Made by a program: the position numbers and the translations under genes. The notes beneath the pieces are model-generated. The model did not search any database. It was not told the DNA's origin and saw nothing but the letters and a program-made list of their open reading frames with translations. Shown here piece after piece: positions 48,830 through 58,944 of a stretch of DNA of 64,000 bases. The first letter of the stretch is position 1. Every line of letters starts with the position of its first letter. Location: positions 1,617,501-1,681,500 of the forward strand of contig NZ_CP022603.1 in NCBI RefSeq assembly GCF_002278035.1, given 5' to 3'. This DNA is from Ochrobactrum quorumnocens. GTDB lineage: Bacteria > Pseudomonadota > Alphaproteobacteria > Rhizobiales > Rhizobiaceae.

Positions 48830-48872
48830 AAGCTACGCTGCAAAGCCTTATGCGTCAAGGAATTACGCATAA
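48830..48872 (-). promoter_or_regulatory. sRNA promoter with overlapping operator dyad
   Basis: On the minus strand TTGACG (48858-48853) is followed after exactly 17 nt by TAGCTT (48835-48830). The -35 box is overlapped by the dyad TTATGCGT (48848-48855) / ACGCATAA (48865-48872), 8-bp perfect arms with a 9-nt spacer. This suggests a repressed or activator-dependent sRNA promoter. Confidence 0.68.
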
Positions 48873-48928
48873 TTTTTGAGCTAAAAAAAGGCAGCTCAAA
48901 TTATGGGCAATATTAGTACAGGTTGCAT

Positions 48929-49741
48929 ATGAATGCATCATCTTATGGAAACGGGAGATTGGGATTGCTGATCGATAGGGCATTTTTTTCCGAAGTCGCT
49001 TCGGTGGCTGCAGCTGAAACCTTGCCGCGATTCCGCCAGTTCACGGCGATCGACAATAAATACACCTCTGGCTTTGATCCGGTGACGGAAGCTGATCGCG
49101 CAGCGGAGCGGGCGATTCGTGCTGTGATTGGACGCGAGTTTCCCGACCACGGCATTCTTGGCGAAGAATATGGCCCGGAAAACATCGATCGCAGTCATGT
49201 ATGGGTCATCGACCCGGTTGACGGCACGCGTGCCTTCATATCCGGCCTGCCGGTGTGGGGAACACTTGTTGGCCTCACAGTCGATGGTGATGCCAAGGCA
49301 GGGATGATGTCGCAACCTTTCACGGGGGAGCTGTTCTACAGCGACGGTGACGGTTCCTATCTGGTGCGCGATGGTGGAGAGCAACGTCGACTGACAGCGC
49401 GTTCTCAGGCCAAGCTTGAAGACGCAACGATGTTCACGACAACACCGGCACTCTTCAAGGGTGATCTGCGCAAAGGTTTTGATCGGCTGGAAAGCTCGGT
49501 GCGTCTGTCGCGTTATGGTGTCGATTGCTACGCTTTCGCGATGCTTGCAGGTGGCTTTGCCGATATTGTGGTAGAAGCAGGCCTCCAGCCCTATGACATC
49601 GTGGCACTGATCCCGATCATCGAGCAGGCAGGTGGTATTGTTACGCAGCGCGATGGTGGTCCGGCGGAAAAGGGTGGCGATATTGTCGCTGCCGCATCTC
49701 CCGCCTTGCATCAGGCAGCGCTTGAACTCATTAACGGGTAA
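48929..49741 (+). CDS. hisN: Inositol monophosphatase-family phosphatase, HisN-type
   Basis: A 270-residue IMPase-family enzyme: GFDPVTEADRAAERAIR, EEYGPENIDRSHVWVIDPVD GTRAFI (metal-binding DPxDGT) and the C-terminal DCYAFAMLAGGFADIVVEAG. It closely resembles the IMPase-type histidinol-phosphate phosphatase HisN of Rhizobiales, which provides the penultimate step of histidine synthesis. The ATG at 48929 is used; a TTG at 48923 is less likely. The next gene is convergent and its stop touches this one. Confidence 0.85.
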   Translation: MNASSYGNGRLGLLIDRAFFSEVASVAAAETLPRFRQFTAIDNKYTSGFDPVTEADRAAERAIRAVIGREFPDHGILGEEYGPENIDRSHVWVIDPVDGTRAFISGLPVWGTLVGLTVDGDAKAGMMSQPFTGELFYSDGDGSYLVRDGGEQRRLTARSQAKLEDATMFTTTPALFKGDLRKGFDRLESSVRLSRYGVDCYAFAMLAGGFADIVVEAGLQPYDIVALIPIIEQAGGIVTQRDGGPAEKGGDIVAAASPALHQAALELING

Positions 49742-50737
49742 TTACATCTGATCGGGACTTGCAGGTTCTGTGGTTTCTGGTGGTCTTTCAATTTCCGAGG
49801 TTCCGGGAATGAAAGCATCAAAGGCCGCCAGAACTTGCTCCCGATAGAAATCGGCTTCCTGCAACAATTCATGGCGTGCGCCATCAACGACGACGAGCGA
49901 GATATTGCGTGTGCTTGCAGCAAAGCGCTCGATTGCCGGTGTGGAAACGACCTGATCGGCACCCGCTGCGATTATCAATACTGGGATGGCCGGTCCTTGA
50001 TAAAAATCCGGTCGGCTGATGAACGACGCGGTTTCGAGTGCACCGGCAAGCCAACGCACCGTGGGACCACCAAGCGCCAGATCAGGATTGTTACGAACAA
50101 CTTCCATGTTGCGCGTGAAGCGCGCGGGATCGCTGGTCAATGGATTGTTTGCAAATGGCCGGTCAATCATCTTGCGCCCAGCCGCAGCATAGAGCCTGCC
50201 GAAGCCGAACCAGCGCAGGCCAGTCGTGATGCGGCGCATCTTGTCATCGCTGGACTTTGATCCCCCAAGCCCCATCAATGGTGCACAAAGCACCATACGA
50301 GTAATTCGCGAAGCAAGCTTCTGTATTGACGAATAGGCAATCAATGCCCCCGCAGAATGCGCAAATACATAAAATGGCGGGGGGCAATCGGGCAAGACGA
50401 CATCTGTCAGAAACTGGTCGAGATCATTGGTATAATCGCTAAAACGACCCACATAGCCGCGCAAACGATCCTTAAGCAGTCTGTGCGACCCACCTTGTCC
50501 GCGCCAATCAAGTGTGGCGACGGTGAAGCCACGATTTGAAAGGTCTGACATGGTCTCGAAATATTTCTCGATGAACTCGTTGCGACCTTGCAGCAGTATG
50601 ATCGTGCCGCGTGATGGCTTGGTTTGTGACTTGACGAGCGCATAGCGCAAGCTCTTGCCGTCCCGGGTTTCAAGCATGCCAGATTGCGTTCCGGGCGGTA
50701 TGGGATTCGCATTGGTCTCAAAAAGAAAATCTGGCAT
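49742..50737 (-). CDS. Lysophospholipase-like alpha/beta hydrolase
   Basis: A 331-residue monoacylglycerol-lipase/PldB-type hydrolase: IILLQGRNEFIEKYFETMSD, LDWRGQGGSHRLL, nucleophile elbow FAHSAGALIAY (catalytic Ser), and a late PVLIIAAGADQVVSTPAIER (Asp) with GARHELLQEAD (His). No signal peptide. Likely hydrolyses lysophospholipids or acyl esters. It ends within the last codons' flank of the hisN-type gene, convergent. Confidence 0.88.
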   Translation of the reverse strand: MPDFLFETNANPIPPGTQSGMLETRDGKSLRYALVKSQTKPSRGTIILLQGRNEFIEKYFETMSDLSNRGFTVATLDWRGQGGSHRLLKDRLRGYVGRFSDYTNDLDQFLTDVVLPDCPPPFYVFAHSAGALIAYSSIQKLASRITRMVLCAPLMGLGGSKSSDDKMRRITTGLRWFGFGRLYAAAGRKMIDRPFANNPLTSDPARFTRNMEVVRNNPDLALGGPTVRWLAGALETASFISRPDFYQGPAIPVLIIAAGADQVVSTPAIERFAASTRNISLVVVDGARHELLQEADFYREQVLAAFDAFIPGTSEIERPPETTEPASPDQM

Positions 50738-50802
50738 TCAGGCGGTTGTCCCAGGTTAAATTTCGCACAGCAATATAATGGGGCAAAGGATGATAAAAAG
50801 TA

Positions 50803-50830
50803 ACCGGAAGTTTGCGAGCAAACTTCCGGT
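50803..50830 (-). terminator. Strong terminator hairpin after the gene at 50890
   Basis: ACCGGAAGTTTGC and its exact reverse complement flank GA, a perfect 13-bp stem. On the minus strand it is followed by TACTTTTTATC. It is the second of two tandem hairpins in this 3' region. Confidence 0.8.
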
Positions 50831-50839
50831 TCAGGAAAC

Positions 50840-50867
50840 AACCTGTGCAAGGGACGTTGCACAGGTT
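50840..50867 (-). other. First tandem hairpin in the same 3' region
   Basis: AACCTGTGCAA (50840-50850) and TTGCACAGGTT (50857-50867) form a perfect 11-bp stem with a 6-nt loop, 22 nt after the stop of the gene at 50890. No T-run follows, so it may protect mRNA or regulate rather than terminate. Confidence 0.6.
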
Positions 50868-50889
50868 GATCTGTCCGTTCTGGCTGGAA

Positions 50890-51315
50890 TTACCAGCCGC
50901 GACCAGCACGGCGTTCATCAATGATACGACCGCTGAAAGCATCAACCACCACGACCACACGACGACCATTCGGACGCGTAGCCTTGACGAAATAGGCGCC
51001 GCGGTCACGGCGAATATCGCCAACATCATAGCCACGTCGCTGCAGCGAACGGGCAACCTGGCGGGGACCGAGCGTGTCGCGGCGTCCATAATCGCCACCC
51101 CAGCCGGGTCCGCGACCTGGTCCACGATCATATCCACGATCTGGACCGTCCCAATCCGGACGTGGTCCACCACGTGGGGGCATAGGCGGACGATAGCCAT
51201 CATCGTCGTAATATTGAACCTGAACGCGCAACCCGTTATCGGCTGCGTGGGATGTCGTCGCGATCCCTGTCGCGACGGTGGCAAGTGCGGCAAAAGCAAG
51301 AAAAGCTTTTTTCAT
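50890..51315 (-). CDS. Secreted Gly/Pro/Arg-rich protein with PepSY-like C-terminus
   Basis: A 141-residue exported protein. Residues 1-24 are a signal peptide (cleavage after SHA). Residues about 35-75 are a Gly/Pro/Asp/Arg-rich linker (PRGGPRPDWDGPDRGYDRGP). Residues about 80-141 form a small PepSY-like domain: VARSLQRRGYDVGDIRRDRG and RPNGRRVVVVVDAFSGRIID. The ATG at 51315 has AAGGA 8 nt upstream; the open frame extends further. Similar short proteins are common in Brucella-group genomes; role unknown, perhaps protease inhibition or envelope binding. Confidence 0.82.
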   Translation of the reverse strand: MKKAFLAFAALATVATGIATTSHAADNGLRVQVQYYDDDGYRPPMPPRGGPRPDWDGPDRGYDRGPGRGPGWGGDYGRRDTLGPRQVARSLQRRGYDVGDIRRDRGAYFVKATRPNGRRVVVVVDAFSGRIIDERRAGRGW

Positions 51316-51652
51316 AACCGTAATCCTTTGATGAACCCGCCTCTCAGCAGGCATAGTGGTACATCAGAGCGGCGTGCGTCCTTCCAGGCGCACAAAGGAC
51401 CCTCTGACGTTTGAAACTACACATCGAACTTTCCAGAATACGCTTTCGATTTCTGGTCCGATGTGTAGCCCCAAGCACCTGAACGCTCGCCGAAGATGAT
51501 GTTCATTTTGGGTTCATTGCGTGGCGAATCCCCCAGTTTGCGGCCCCCAAACGATCAGGAGTTGTTACGGTAGGTGATAAGCCGTGTAAGTATATTCTCC
51601 GGTCATATGAGCAAGGCCGACGGCGTTTTCTGCAAAGGACATCCAAATCAGT

Positions 51653-51681
51653 CTTGAAATGAAAAAGCAGCATTCCCAAAT
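51653..51681 (+). promoter_or_regulatory. RpoH (sigma-32) type heat-shock promoter
   Basis: CTTGAAA (51653-51659), a 15-nt spacer and CCCAAAT (51675-51681) match the RpoH consensus CTTGAAA-n11-16-CCCCATNT well. It lies 110 nt upstream of the small heat-shock gene. Confidence 0.75.
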
Positions 51682-51714
51682 GAGTTTTGCGGTTGCCGAT
51701 AACGGGGCCGCCGG

Positions 51715-51790
51715 CACCTGAGAATTCGCCAAAACGGGAATTCTGCCGCCAATATAATGCATTCTTGTCGCTCTTAAGGAGGGCTTACAT
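51715..51790 (+). promoter_or_regulatory. ROSE-like RNA thermometer in the heat-shock leader
   Basis: The leader ends TCGCT-CTTA-AGGAGGG just before the ATG. TCGCT is the UYGCU motif that, in ROSE elements, pairs with the Shine-Dalgarno AGGAG through a labile stem containing a G-G pair. Upstream, AGAATTC/GAATTCT (51721-51744) forms a further hairpin. ROSE elements upstream of rhizobial hsp20 genes melt at heat-shock temperature. Confidence 0.7.
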
Positions 51791-52267
51791 ATGCGTCACG
51801 TTGATTTTTCGCCGCTCTATCGTTCCACCGTTGGTTTCGACCGTCTCTTCTCCTCGATGCTTGATACGCTCGCATCTCCTGAAGGTTCGCAGTCTTCCTA
51901 TCCGCCATATAATATCGAGCGGACCGGTGAGAACACCTATCGCATCACCATGGCCGTTGCAGGCTTCTCGGAAAGTGAACTCGAGATAGAAGCACACCGC
52001 AATCAGTTGACCGTCAAGGGCCAGAAGGCCGAAGACGATGCTTCGGAAGCCGGTGAAGTGCTCTATCGCGGCATTGCTTCGCGTGCTTTTGAGCGTCGCT
52101 TCCAGCTTGCAGACTTTGTTGAAGTTGCCGGTGCCAGCCTTAAAAATGGCTTGCTCCATATCGATCTCAAGCGCGAAATCCCTGAACAGATGAAGCCGCG
52201 CAAGATCGAAGTAAGTCAGGCATCGACGGCTGATGCCCAGCAGATTGAAGCGAAGACCGCCCACTAA
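51791..52267 (+). CDS. Small heat-shock protein, Hsp20/IbpA type
   Basis: A 158-residue class A rhizobial-type small heat-shock protein: N-terminal FSPLYRSTVGFDRLFSSMLD, alpha-crystallin domain with ENTYRITMAVAGFSESELEI and GIASRAFERRFQLADFV, and C-terminal ASLKNGLLHIDLKREIPE followed by the IEV-type tail (KPRKIEV). It holds unfolding proteins for refolding by other chaperones. Regulation by heat at both transcription (RpoH-like promoter) and translation (ROSE-like leader) is indicated. Confidence 0.94.
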   Translation: MRHVDFSPLYRSTVGFDRLFSSMLDTLASPEGSQSSYPPYNIERTGENTYRITMAVAGFSESELEIEAHRNQLTVKGQKAEDDASEAGEVLYRGIASRAFERRFQLADFVEVAGASLKNGLLHIDLKREIPEQMKPRKIEVSQASTADAQQIEAKTAH

Positions 52268-52290
52268 CTGCTTAGAGGCCTATAAAAAGA

Positions 52291-52317
52291 AAGCGGCGCA
52301 TTTTGCGCCGCTTTTTT
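52291..52317 (+). terminator. Intrinsic terminator of the hsp20 gene
   Basis: AAGCGGCGCA-TTT-TGCGCCGCTT with a following T-run (CTTTTTTGTT), 23 nt after the stop codon. Confidence 0.88.
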
Positions 52318-52322
52318 GTTAA

Positions 52323-52370
52323 GTGCATTCCAAAAAAGTGTGATGCGGTTTTTGGAACGGATGCTACGCG
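52323..52370. repeat. Short interspersed palindromic repeat
   Basis: GTGCATTCCAAAAAAGTGTG and TTTTTGGAACGGATGC form an imperfect dyad of the type scattered between Brucella/Ochrobactrum genes. It overlaps the last codons of the threonine aldolase gene. A related copy is at 53988-54030. Confidence 0.6.
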
Positions 52371-53413
52371 ATCAGCTTGCCGAATTGGTCGACTTCTTCT
52401 TCCGTGTTGGCAAAGCTTGTCACGAAACGTGCGAAAATCTCGCCTTCGCTGATGCGATTGACTTCGGAATGTGGTGGGTTCCAGTCGTAAAAGATTGCGC
52501 CTGCATCACGCAGGCGATCATAAACGGATTGCTTCATGATCGCGAAAACCTCGTTGGCTTCCGGCTTCCATGCCAGTCGCATCTGGCTCGATGCATCAAT
52601 ATGTCGGGCAAGGCGCGCAGAAAGCGCATTGGAATGCTTCGCCAGTTCAATCCACAGACCATCTGTGAGATAGGCATCGAACTGGGCCGCAATAAAACGT
52701 GTTTTCGAGAAAAGCTGTGCGGCACGCTTGCGAATGAAAGGCAAATCCTTAGCGCGGGCAGGGTCCATAAATACGAGCGCTTCTGCACACCAACAGCCGT
52801 TCTTGGTGCCGCCAAAGGAAACGATATCGACGCCCTGCTTCCAGGTCATTTCTGCAGGTGTCATGTCCAGTGATACAAGTGCGTTTGCAAAGCGCGCACC
52901 GTCCATATGCAGCGGCAGACCCGCACCACGACAGATTTCGGAAATCGTGGAAATATGCTCCGGCTGATAAAGCGTGCCAACTTCCGTTGCCTGTGTGATG
53001 CTGACAGCCATCGGCTGACCGGCATGAACGAAAGCAGGATTGAAGCGCTTGAGTTCGCGCTTGAGCAATTCAGGATCGATACGACCCATTGCGCCGTCAA
53101 TCGGGTGCAAACGGGCGCCGCCGGTGAAATATTCTGGCGCGCCGCATTCGTCTTCGATCACATGCGCTTCGCGATGCACGAGTGAAACGCCGCCCGGACG
53201 ATTGACGCTGGCAAGCGCCAGCGAGTTGGCTGCTGTGCCTGTGCCAACGAAGAAGACCGCGACTTCTCGCTCGAACAGCTCGTTGAAACGCTGCTCTACA
53301 CGCTTGTCGATTTCGCTGGCACCATAGGCGGCTGCAAAGCCGTTGGCGTGAAGTGCAAGACTTTCAGCGATTTTCGGGTGGGCGCCTGCCCAGTTGTCTG
53401 AAGCAAAATGCAC
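52364..53413 (-). CDS. ltaE: Low-specificity L-threonine aldolase
   Basis: A 349-residue PLP-dependent fold-type I enzyme: FASDNWAGAHPKIAESL start, VFFVGTGTAANSLALASVNR, PLHMDGARFANALVSL (PLP-binding Asp/Arg) and DIVSFGGTKNGCWCAEALVF, whose Lys forms the Schiff base. It cleaves L-threonine and L-allo-threonine to glycine and acetaldehyde. Length and motifs are complete. Confidence 0.93.
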   Translation of the reverse strand: MHFASDNWAGAHPKIAESLALHANGFAAAYGASEIDKRVEQRFNELFEREVAVFFVGTGTAANSLALASVNRPGGVSLVHREAHVIEDECGAPEYFTGGARLHPIDGAMGRIDPELLKRELKRFNPAFVHAGQPMAVSITQATEVGTLYQPEHISTISEICRGAGLPLHMDGARFANALVSLDMTPAEMTWKQGVDIVSFGGTKNGCWCAEALVFMDPARAKDLPFIRKRAAQLFSKTRFIAAQFDAYLTDGLWIELAKHSNALSARLARHIDASSQMRLAWKPEANEVFAIMKQSVYDRLRDAGAIFYDWNPPHSEVNRISEGEIFARFVTSFANTEEEVDQFGKLIA

Positions 53414-54112
53414 GTTGTTCTCCGCTGGCAGTGGGACCTTATAGGAGAGGTCTATAACCGGACTCGGTTACAGGTGTAAGGCCTGCGGATGGTAAAAAGA
53501 GCGAAGCCAATGTCACTTTTTGGAGCATTCGACGCCCGTGTTTGGCCGCGCCAAACTGACGCAACAAGCTGCTAACGCAATTAAATAACGGTAATATGAA
53601 TATCTGCGACACTTTGTTTCGCAATAGGCTCGAAAAAATCATGTTTCCATCTTGTGAGCGAATTTGAATTCTGTCATACGTTATTAGGACAGCATTGCTG
53701 ACTAATTCATCATTGCTGTCCAATTCATCACTGCGATTGATTGGGTTTCTGGTCAGAACTTCCACCAGTTGCAGAAAGAGAGTGTCGTGCGGATCGGGAC
53801 AACCCGGCAATAGGCGGCATTCAATTGAGGCAGGGGAGTTTGGTGCGCCATATGGCGGGCTGAGGTCGCTTGTCCGAGCCTGAAAGACTAAGGCGCCAAA
53901 GCAATATTCCTCTCGATGGTTCAGCCATCGGCCCCGGAACGTCGTCCAACGCCTTTTCGAGAAGGCTTTCCATACACAGAACTCAAAGCGCATCCCGAAA
54001 AGTGCGAAGCGGTTTTCGGATGAGATGCGCGACTAAAACAGTTCGGAACGAATAGCCGTTCCGGTTCATTATCGTATCGCGCATGGTTGCGCGCTCACAG
54101 GAGGGAATGACG
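53414..54112. other. Intergenic region upstream of gltB
   Basis: About 700 bp without a supported gene. It holds the palindromic repeat GCGCATCCCGAAAA...TTTTCGGATGAGATGCGC (53988-54030) typical of the Brucella group, and must contain the promoters of gltB and of the divergent aldolase gene. A 184-codon minus-strand frame at 53439-53993 lacks a ribosome site and protein-like composition. Confidence 0.6.
53988..54030. repeat. Short interspersed palindromic repeat (second copy)
   Basis: GCGCATCCCGAAAA and TTTTCGGATGAGATGCGC form an imperfect hairpin of 43 bp. It resembles the repeat at 52323-52370 in design, with GTGCGAAGCGG versus GTGTGATGCGG in the centre. Confidence 0.7.
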
Positions 54113-57100
54113 ATGCCGCATTTGACGCCATCTGTATCGCATGTGGATTTACACAACGGTCAGAACGGAACGGTCAAAGCTGCGACCAATTCCACCAACG
54201 CAACCCGAAAAACGGCGCGAACTTCGGCGGGCACGCCGCCCGCCCAAGGCCTTTATAACCCGCGTAATGAACATGACGCCTGTGGCGTCGGCTTCATCGC
54301 GCATATGAAAGGCCAGAAGTCTCATCAGATTGTTGAAAACGGTCTCAAGATGCTTGAAAACCTCACCCATCGTGGTGCGGTTGGCGCCGACCCTTTGATG
54401 GGCGACGGTGCGGGTATGCTTGTCCAGATTCCGGATCGTTTCTTCCGCGAAGAAATGGCGCGTCAGGGCATCGACCTGCCGCAGCCGGGCCATTATGCCG
54501 TCGGTTATATCTTCATGCCGCGCGATGCTGAACTTCGCTCGCATATCGAAGAGATCGTCAAGGAAGTCATCACCGCTGAAGGCCAGACCTTTATCGGTTT
54601 CCGTCAGGTGCCGGTCGATAACTCTTCGCTGTCAAAGGCACCCGATATTGCCGCGACCGAGCCATTCCACGTTCAGGTTTTCATCGGACGCAGCCCAACG
54701 ATTGAATCCGATGATGATTTTGAGCGTCGCCTGTTCGTGCTGCGCAAGGTCATTTCCAACCGCATCTATCAGGAAAACGATGGCGACGATAAAGGTTTCT
54801 ATATCGTTTCCATGTCGGCGCGCACGGTTGTCTATAAGGGCATGTTCTTGGCCTATCAGGTCGGCAGCTATTATAACGATCTGAAGGATCCGCGCTTTGA
54901 AAGCGCTGTGGCGCTGGTTCACCAGCGCTTCTCGACCAACACCTTCCCCTCGTGGCGTCTGGCGCATCCATATCGCATGGTTGCGCATAACGGTGAAATC
55001 AACACGCTGCGCGGTAACGTCAACTGGATGGCTGCACGGCAGGCATCGGTAGACTCGGAATTGTTCGGCAACGACATTTCCAAGCTCTGGCCTATTTCTT
55101 ACGAAGGCCAGTCGGATACGGCTTGCTTCGACAATGCGCTCGAATTCCTGCATCAGGGTGGCTATAGCCTTGCGCATGCTATGATGATGCTGATCCCGGA
55201 AGCATGGTCGGGCAACAAGCTCATGTCAGATGAACGCCGTGCGTTCTACGAATATCATGCAGCGCTCATGGAGCCGTGGGATGGTCCTGCCGCTGTCGCC
55301 TTTACCGATGGCCGCCAGATTGGCGCTACGCTTGATCGCAATGGTCTGCGTCCCGCCCGTTATCTTGTGACGGATGATGATTTTGTCATTCTGGCTTCCG
55401 AAGCAGGTGTTCTGCCAGTCGACGAAAAGAAGGTCGTCAAGAAGTGGCGTCTGCAGCCGGGCCGCATGCTGCTTATCGATATGGAAGAAGGCCGCATTGT
55501 CTCGGACGAGGAAATCAAGTCCCAGATCGCGCAGAAGCATCCTTACAAGCAGTGGCTGGCTAACACACAGCTCATTCTGGAAGATCTGAACCCGGTCGAG
55601 CCGCGCGCTCTGCGCAAGGATGTGAGCCTGCTTGATCGTCAGCAGTCATTCGGTTACAGCCAGGAAGACACCAAGCTTCTGATGTCCCCCATGGCTACTA
55701 CCGGTCAGGAAGCCATCGGTTCGATGGGCACGGATACGCCGATTTCGGCGATGTCCGATAAGTCAAAGCTGCTTTACACCTATTTCAAGCAGAACTTTGC
55801 ACAGGTCACGAACCCACCGATTGATCCGATCCGCGAAGAGCTTGTGATGAGCCTTGTCTCGTTCATCGGTCCGCGCCCGAACATCTTCGATCTGGTTGGC
55901 ACCTCGCGCCGCAAGCGTCTGGAAGTGCGTCAGCCAATCCTGACCAATGGCGATCTCGAGAAAATCCGCTCCATCGGTCATACGGAAGATCGCTTCGATA
56001 CCAAGACGCTCGACATCACCTATAACACAGGTGAAGGTGCTGCCGGTATGCATGGTGCGATTGAGCGCCTTTGCGACCGCGCAGAAGCTGCCGTGCATGG
56101 CGGCTATAACATTGTTATCCTGTCGGATCGTCAGGTTGGTCCAGATCGCATTCCGATCCCGGCTCTGCTGGCAACGGCTGCCGTCCACCATCACCTCATC
56201 CGCAAGGGGCTGCGTACATCGGTTGGTCTGGTTGTTGAATCAGGTGAACCACGCGAAGTGCATCACTTTGCTTGTCTCGCAGGCTATGGTGCGGAAGCGA
56301 TCAACCCTTATCTCGCTTTCGACACCCTGCTCGACATGCATCGCCGCCGCGAGTTCCCGCCGGAAGTCGATGAATATGAAGTGGTCAAACGCTACATCAA
56401 GTCGATCGGCAAGGGCATTCTCAAGGTCATGTCCAAGATGGGCATTTCGACCTACCAGTCCTATTGCGGCGCGCAGATTTTTGATGCTGTCGGCTTGCAG
56501 ACACGCTTTGTCGATCAGTTCTTCTTCGGCACGGCAACGAGTATCGAAGGCGTTGGTCTGGAAGAAATCGCGGAAGAAACCGTTCGTCGTCATACCGACG
56601 CGTTTGGCAATGATCCCGTTCTGCTGACAGCACTCGAAGTGGGTGGCGAATATGCCTACCGTATGCGCGGTGAAGCGCATCTGTGGTCGCCCGATGCGGT
56701 TGCAAAGCTACAGCATGCCGTTCGCACGTCAAACCCGGAAACGTTCACCGAATATACTTCCATGCTCGACTCCAAGTCGGCACAGGCAAAGACCATTCGT
56801 GGCCTGTTCGATATTCGCTTTGCAAAGGGTCGTGGCAAAGAGCCAGTGTCCATTGACGAGGTTGAATCGGCGGTCGATATCGTCAAGCGGTTCTCGACCG
56901 GTGCCATGTCTTTCGGTTCCATCTCGCGCGAAGCACACACTACGCTTGCGCGTGCCATGAACAGCATTGGCGGCAAGTCGAACACGGGTGAAGGCGGCGA
57001 GGAGCCGGATCGGTTCTATCCGTTGCCGGATGGTACGCCAAACCCTGAACGCTCTGCGATCAAGCAGGTAGCATCGGGCCGTTTCGGTGTGACGGCAGAA

Positions 57101-58867
57101 TATCTCGTTAATTCCGACATGATCCAGATCAAGGTTGCGCAGGGTGCAAAGCCCGGTGAAGGTGGTCAGCTGCCGGGCCATAAGGTCGATGCGACGATTG
57201 CAAAGACGCGTCACTCGACACCTGGCGTTGGTCTTATTTCACCTCCTCCACACCACGACATCTATTCGATCGAAGATCTGGCGCAGCTCATCTACGATCT
57301 GAAGAACGTCAATCCGGTTGCCGATATTTCGGTCAAGTTGGTGTCGGAAGTGGGCGTTGGTACCGTTGCCGCCGGTGTTGCTAAGGCGCGCGCCGACCAC
57401 ATCACCGTTTCGGGTTATGATGGCGGTACGGGTGCGTCTCCGCTGACCTCGCTCAAGCATGCCGGTTCGCCATGGGAAATCGGCCTTGCCGAAACCCACC
57501 AGACACTGGTGCTCAACGGCCTTCGTTCGCGCATCGCGCTTCAGGTCGATGGCGGTCTTCGTACGGGTCGCGACGTGATCATCGGTGCGCTGCTTGGTGC
57601 CGACGAGTTCGGTTTCTCGACTGCTCCGCTGATTGCAGCCGGCTGCATCATGATGCGCAAGTGCCATCTCAACACTTGCCCTGTCGGCGTTGCCACACAA
57701 GACCCTGTTCTGCGCAAGCGCTTCAAGGGTACACCAGAGCATGTGATCAACTTCTTCTTCTATCTGGCGGAAGAAGTGCGCGCATTGCTGGCTGAAATGG
57801 GCTTTACCAAGCTTGAACAGATTATCGGTGAAACCGATCTTCTGGAAAAGCAGGACATGATCGATCATTGGAAGGCCAAGGGTCTCGACTTCAGCCGAAT
57901 CTTCTACAAGCCGGAAGCCGAGAAGCACGAAATCTACTGGACCGAACGTCAGCATCATCCGATTGACGACGTTCTCGATCGCACGCTGATTGCTCAGGCC
58001 ATGCCTGCGCTGGAAGACAAGACACCGGTCAAGATCGACGTCGACATTAAGAACGTCGATCGTTCGGCAGGTGCAATGCTTTCGGGCGAGGTGGCCAAGC
58101 GTTTCCGTCACAAGGGTTTGCCGGAAGATACGATTGCCGTTACCCTGCGCGGCACGGCTGGTCAGTCCTTCGGTGCATTCCTTGCCCGCGGTATTTCGTT
58201 CGAGCTGATCGGTGATGGTAACGACTATGTCGGTAAGGGCCTTTCGGGTGGCCGCATTGTCATACGTCCGCCAGAAGATACGCGTATTGTAGCCGAAGAC
58301 TCGATCATTGCAGGCAATACCGTGCTTTACGGCGCGCTGGAAGGCGAGTGCTATTTCCGCGGTGTGGCAGGCGAGCGTTTCGCAGTGCGTAACTCCGGTG
58401 CCGTTACGGTTGTCGAAGGCGTGGGCGACCACGGATGCGAATATATGACCGGTGGTGTCGTCGTGGTTATCGGCCAGACAGGTCGCAACTTCGCAGCAGG
58501 CATGTCGGGCGGCGTTGCCTATGTGCTTGATGAAGTTGGTGACTTTGCGCAGCGCTGCAATATGGCGATGGTCGAGCTGGAGCCGGTGCCGGAAGAGGAT
58601 GATATCCTCGAAAAGCTGCACCATCACGGCGGCGACCTGATGCACAAGGGCCGTGTGGATGTCTCGGCAAACATGACGCGCCATGACGAAGAACGTCTGG
58701 TGCAGTTGATTGCCAATCATCTGCATTACACGGGCTCCACGCGTGCCAAGGACATTCTCGATAATTGGGAGAGCTATCGCCCGAAATTCGTGAAAGTCAT
58801 GCCGGTCGAATATCGCCGCGCTCTGGAAGAGATGGAGCGCATGCAGATCGGCGTTGCAGCTGAGTAA
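54113..58867 (+). CDS. gltB: Glutamate synthase (NADPH) large subunit
   Basis: A 1584-residue GltB. The class II glutaminase Cys (Cys57 from this start, in [12 protein letters not shown]) lies after a roughly 56-residue propeptide that is normally removed. The synthase domain follows with [16 protein letters not shown] [20 protein letters not shown], the FMN-binding region and the 3Fe-4S motif [20 protein letters not shown]. The C-terminal GXGXG beta-helix has [20 protein letters not shown]. The ATG at 54113 has AGGAGG 8 nt upstream. With GltD it makes two glutamates from glutamine and 2-oxoglutarate. Confidence 0.97.
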   Translation: MPHLTPSVSHVDLHNGQNGTVKAATNSTNATRKTARTSAGTPPAQGLYNPRNEHDACGVGFIAHMKGQKSHQIVENGLKMLENLTHRGAVGADPLMGDGAGMLVQIPDRFFREEMARQGIDLPQPGHYAVGYIFMPRDAELRSHIEEIVKEVITAEGQTFIGFRQVPVDNSSLSKAPDIAATEPFHVQVFIGRSPTIESDDDFERRLFVLRKVISNRIYQENDGDDKGFYIVSMSARTVVYKGMFLAYQVGSYYNDLKDPRFESAVALVHQRFSTNTFPSWRLAHPYRMVAHNGEINTLRGNVNWMAARQASVDSELFGNDISKLWPISYEGQSDTACFDNALEFLHQGGYSLAHAMMMLIPEAWSGNKLMSDERRAFYEYHAALMEPWDGPAAVAFTDGRQIGATLDRNGLRPARYLVTDDDFVILASEAGVLPVDEKKVVKKWRLQPGRMLLIDMEEGRIVSDEEIKSQIAQKHPYKQWLANTQLILEDLNPVEPRALRKDVSLLDRQQSFGYSQEDTKLLMSPMATTGQEAIGSMGTDTPISAMSDKSKLLYTYFKQNFAQVTNPPIDPIREELVMSLVSFIGPRPNIFDLVGTSRRKRLEVRQPILTNGDLEKIRSIGHTEDRFDTKTLDITYNTGEGAAGMHGAIERLCDRAEAAVHGGYNIVILSDRQVGPDRIPIPALLATAAVHHHLIRKGLRTSVGLVVESGEPREVHHFACLAGYGAEAINPYLAFDTLLDMHRRREFPPEVDEYEVVKRYIKSIGKGILKVMSKMGISTYQSYCGAQIFDAVGLQTRFVDQFFFGTATSIEGVGLEEIAEETVRRHTDAFGNDPVLLTALEVGGEYAYRMRGEAHLWSPDAVAKLQHAVRTSNPETFTEYTSMLDSKSAQAKTIRGLFDIRFAKGRGKEPVSIDEVESAVDIVKRFSTGAMSFGSISREAHTTLARAMNSIGGKSNTGEGGEEPDRFYPLPDGTPNPERSAIKQVASGRFGVTAEYLVNSDMIQIKVAQGAKPGEGGQLPGHKVDATIAKTRHSTPGVGLISPPPHHDIYSIEDLAQLIYDLKNVNPVADISVKLVSEVGVGTVAAGVAKARADHITVSGYDGGTGASPLTSLKHAGSPWEIGLAETHQTLVLNGLRSRIALQVDGGLRTGRDVIIGALLGADEFGFSTAPLIAAGCIMMRKCHLNTCPVGVATQDPVLRKRFKGTPEHVINFFFYLAEEVRALLAEMGFTKLEQIIGETDLLEKQDMIDHWKAKGLDFSRIFYKPEAEKHEIYWTERQHHPIDDVLDRTLIAQAMPALEDKTPVKIDVDIKNVDRSAGAMLSGEVAKRFRHKGLPEDTIAVTLRGTAGQSFGAFLARGISFELIGDGNDYVGKGLSGGRIVIRPPEDTRIVAEDSIIAGNTVLYGALEGECYFRGVAGERFAVRNSGAVTVVEGVGDHGCEYMTGGVVVVIGQTGRNFAAGMSGGVAYVLDEVGDFAQRCNMAMVELEPVPEEDDILEKLHHHGGDLMHKGRVDVSANMTRHDEERLVQLIANHLHYTGSTRAKDILDNWESYRPKFVKVMPVEYRRALEEMERMQIGVAAE

Positions 58868-58944
58868 TTATTATTAAAAGCGGTGCTCGTGCGCCTGAAA
58901 TGGCGAATAGCCCCCTGAATCTCACGCTGTGAGAGGAGCATAAA

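Noticed and set aside
53439..53993. 184-codon minus-strand frame upstream of gltB
   Set aside because: No ribosome site, no recognisable domain, and it runs through an interspersed palindromic repeat region; more likely non-coding.
57239..58726. 495-codon minus-strand open frame opposite gltB
   Set aside because: It is the exact antisense of a clearly conserved gltB region; long antisense frames are common in GC-rich genes with strong codon bias and it has no ribosome site or known domain.
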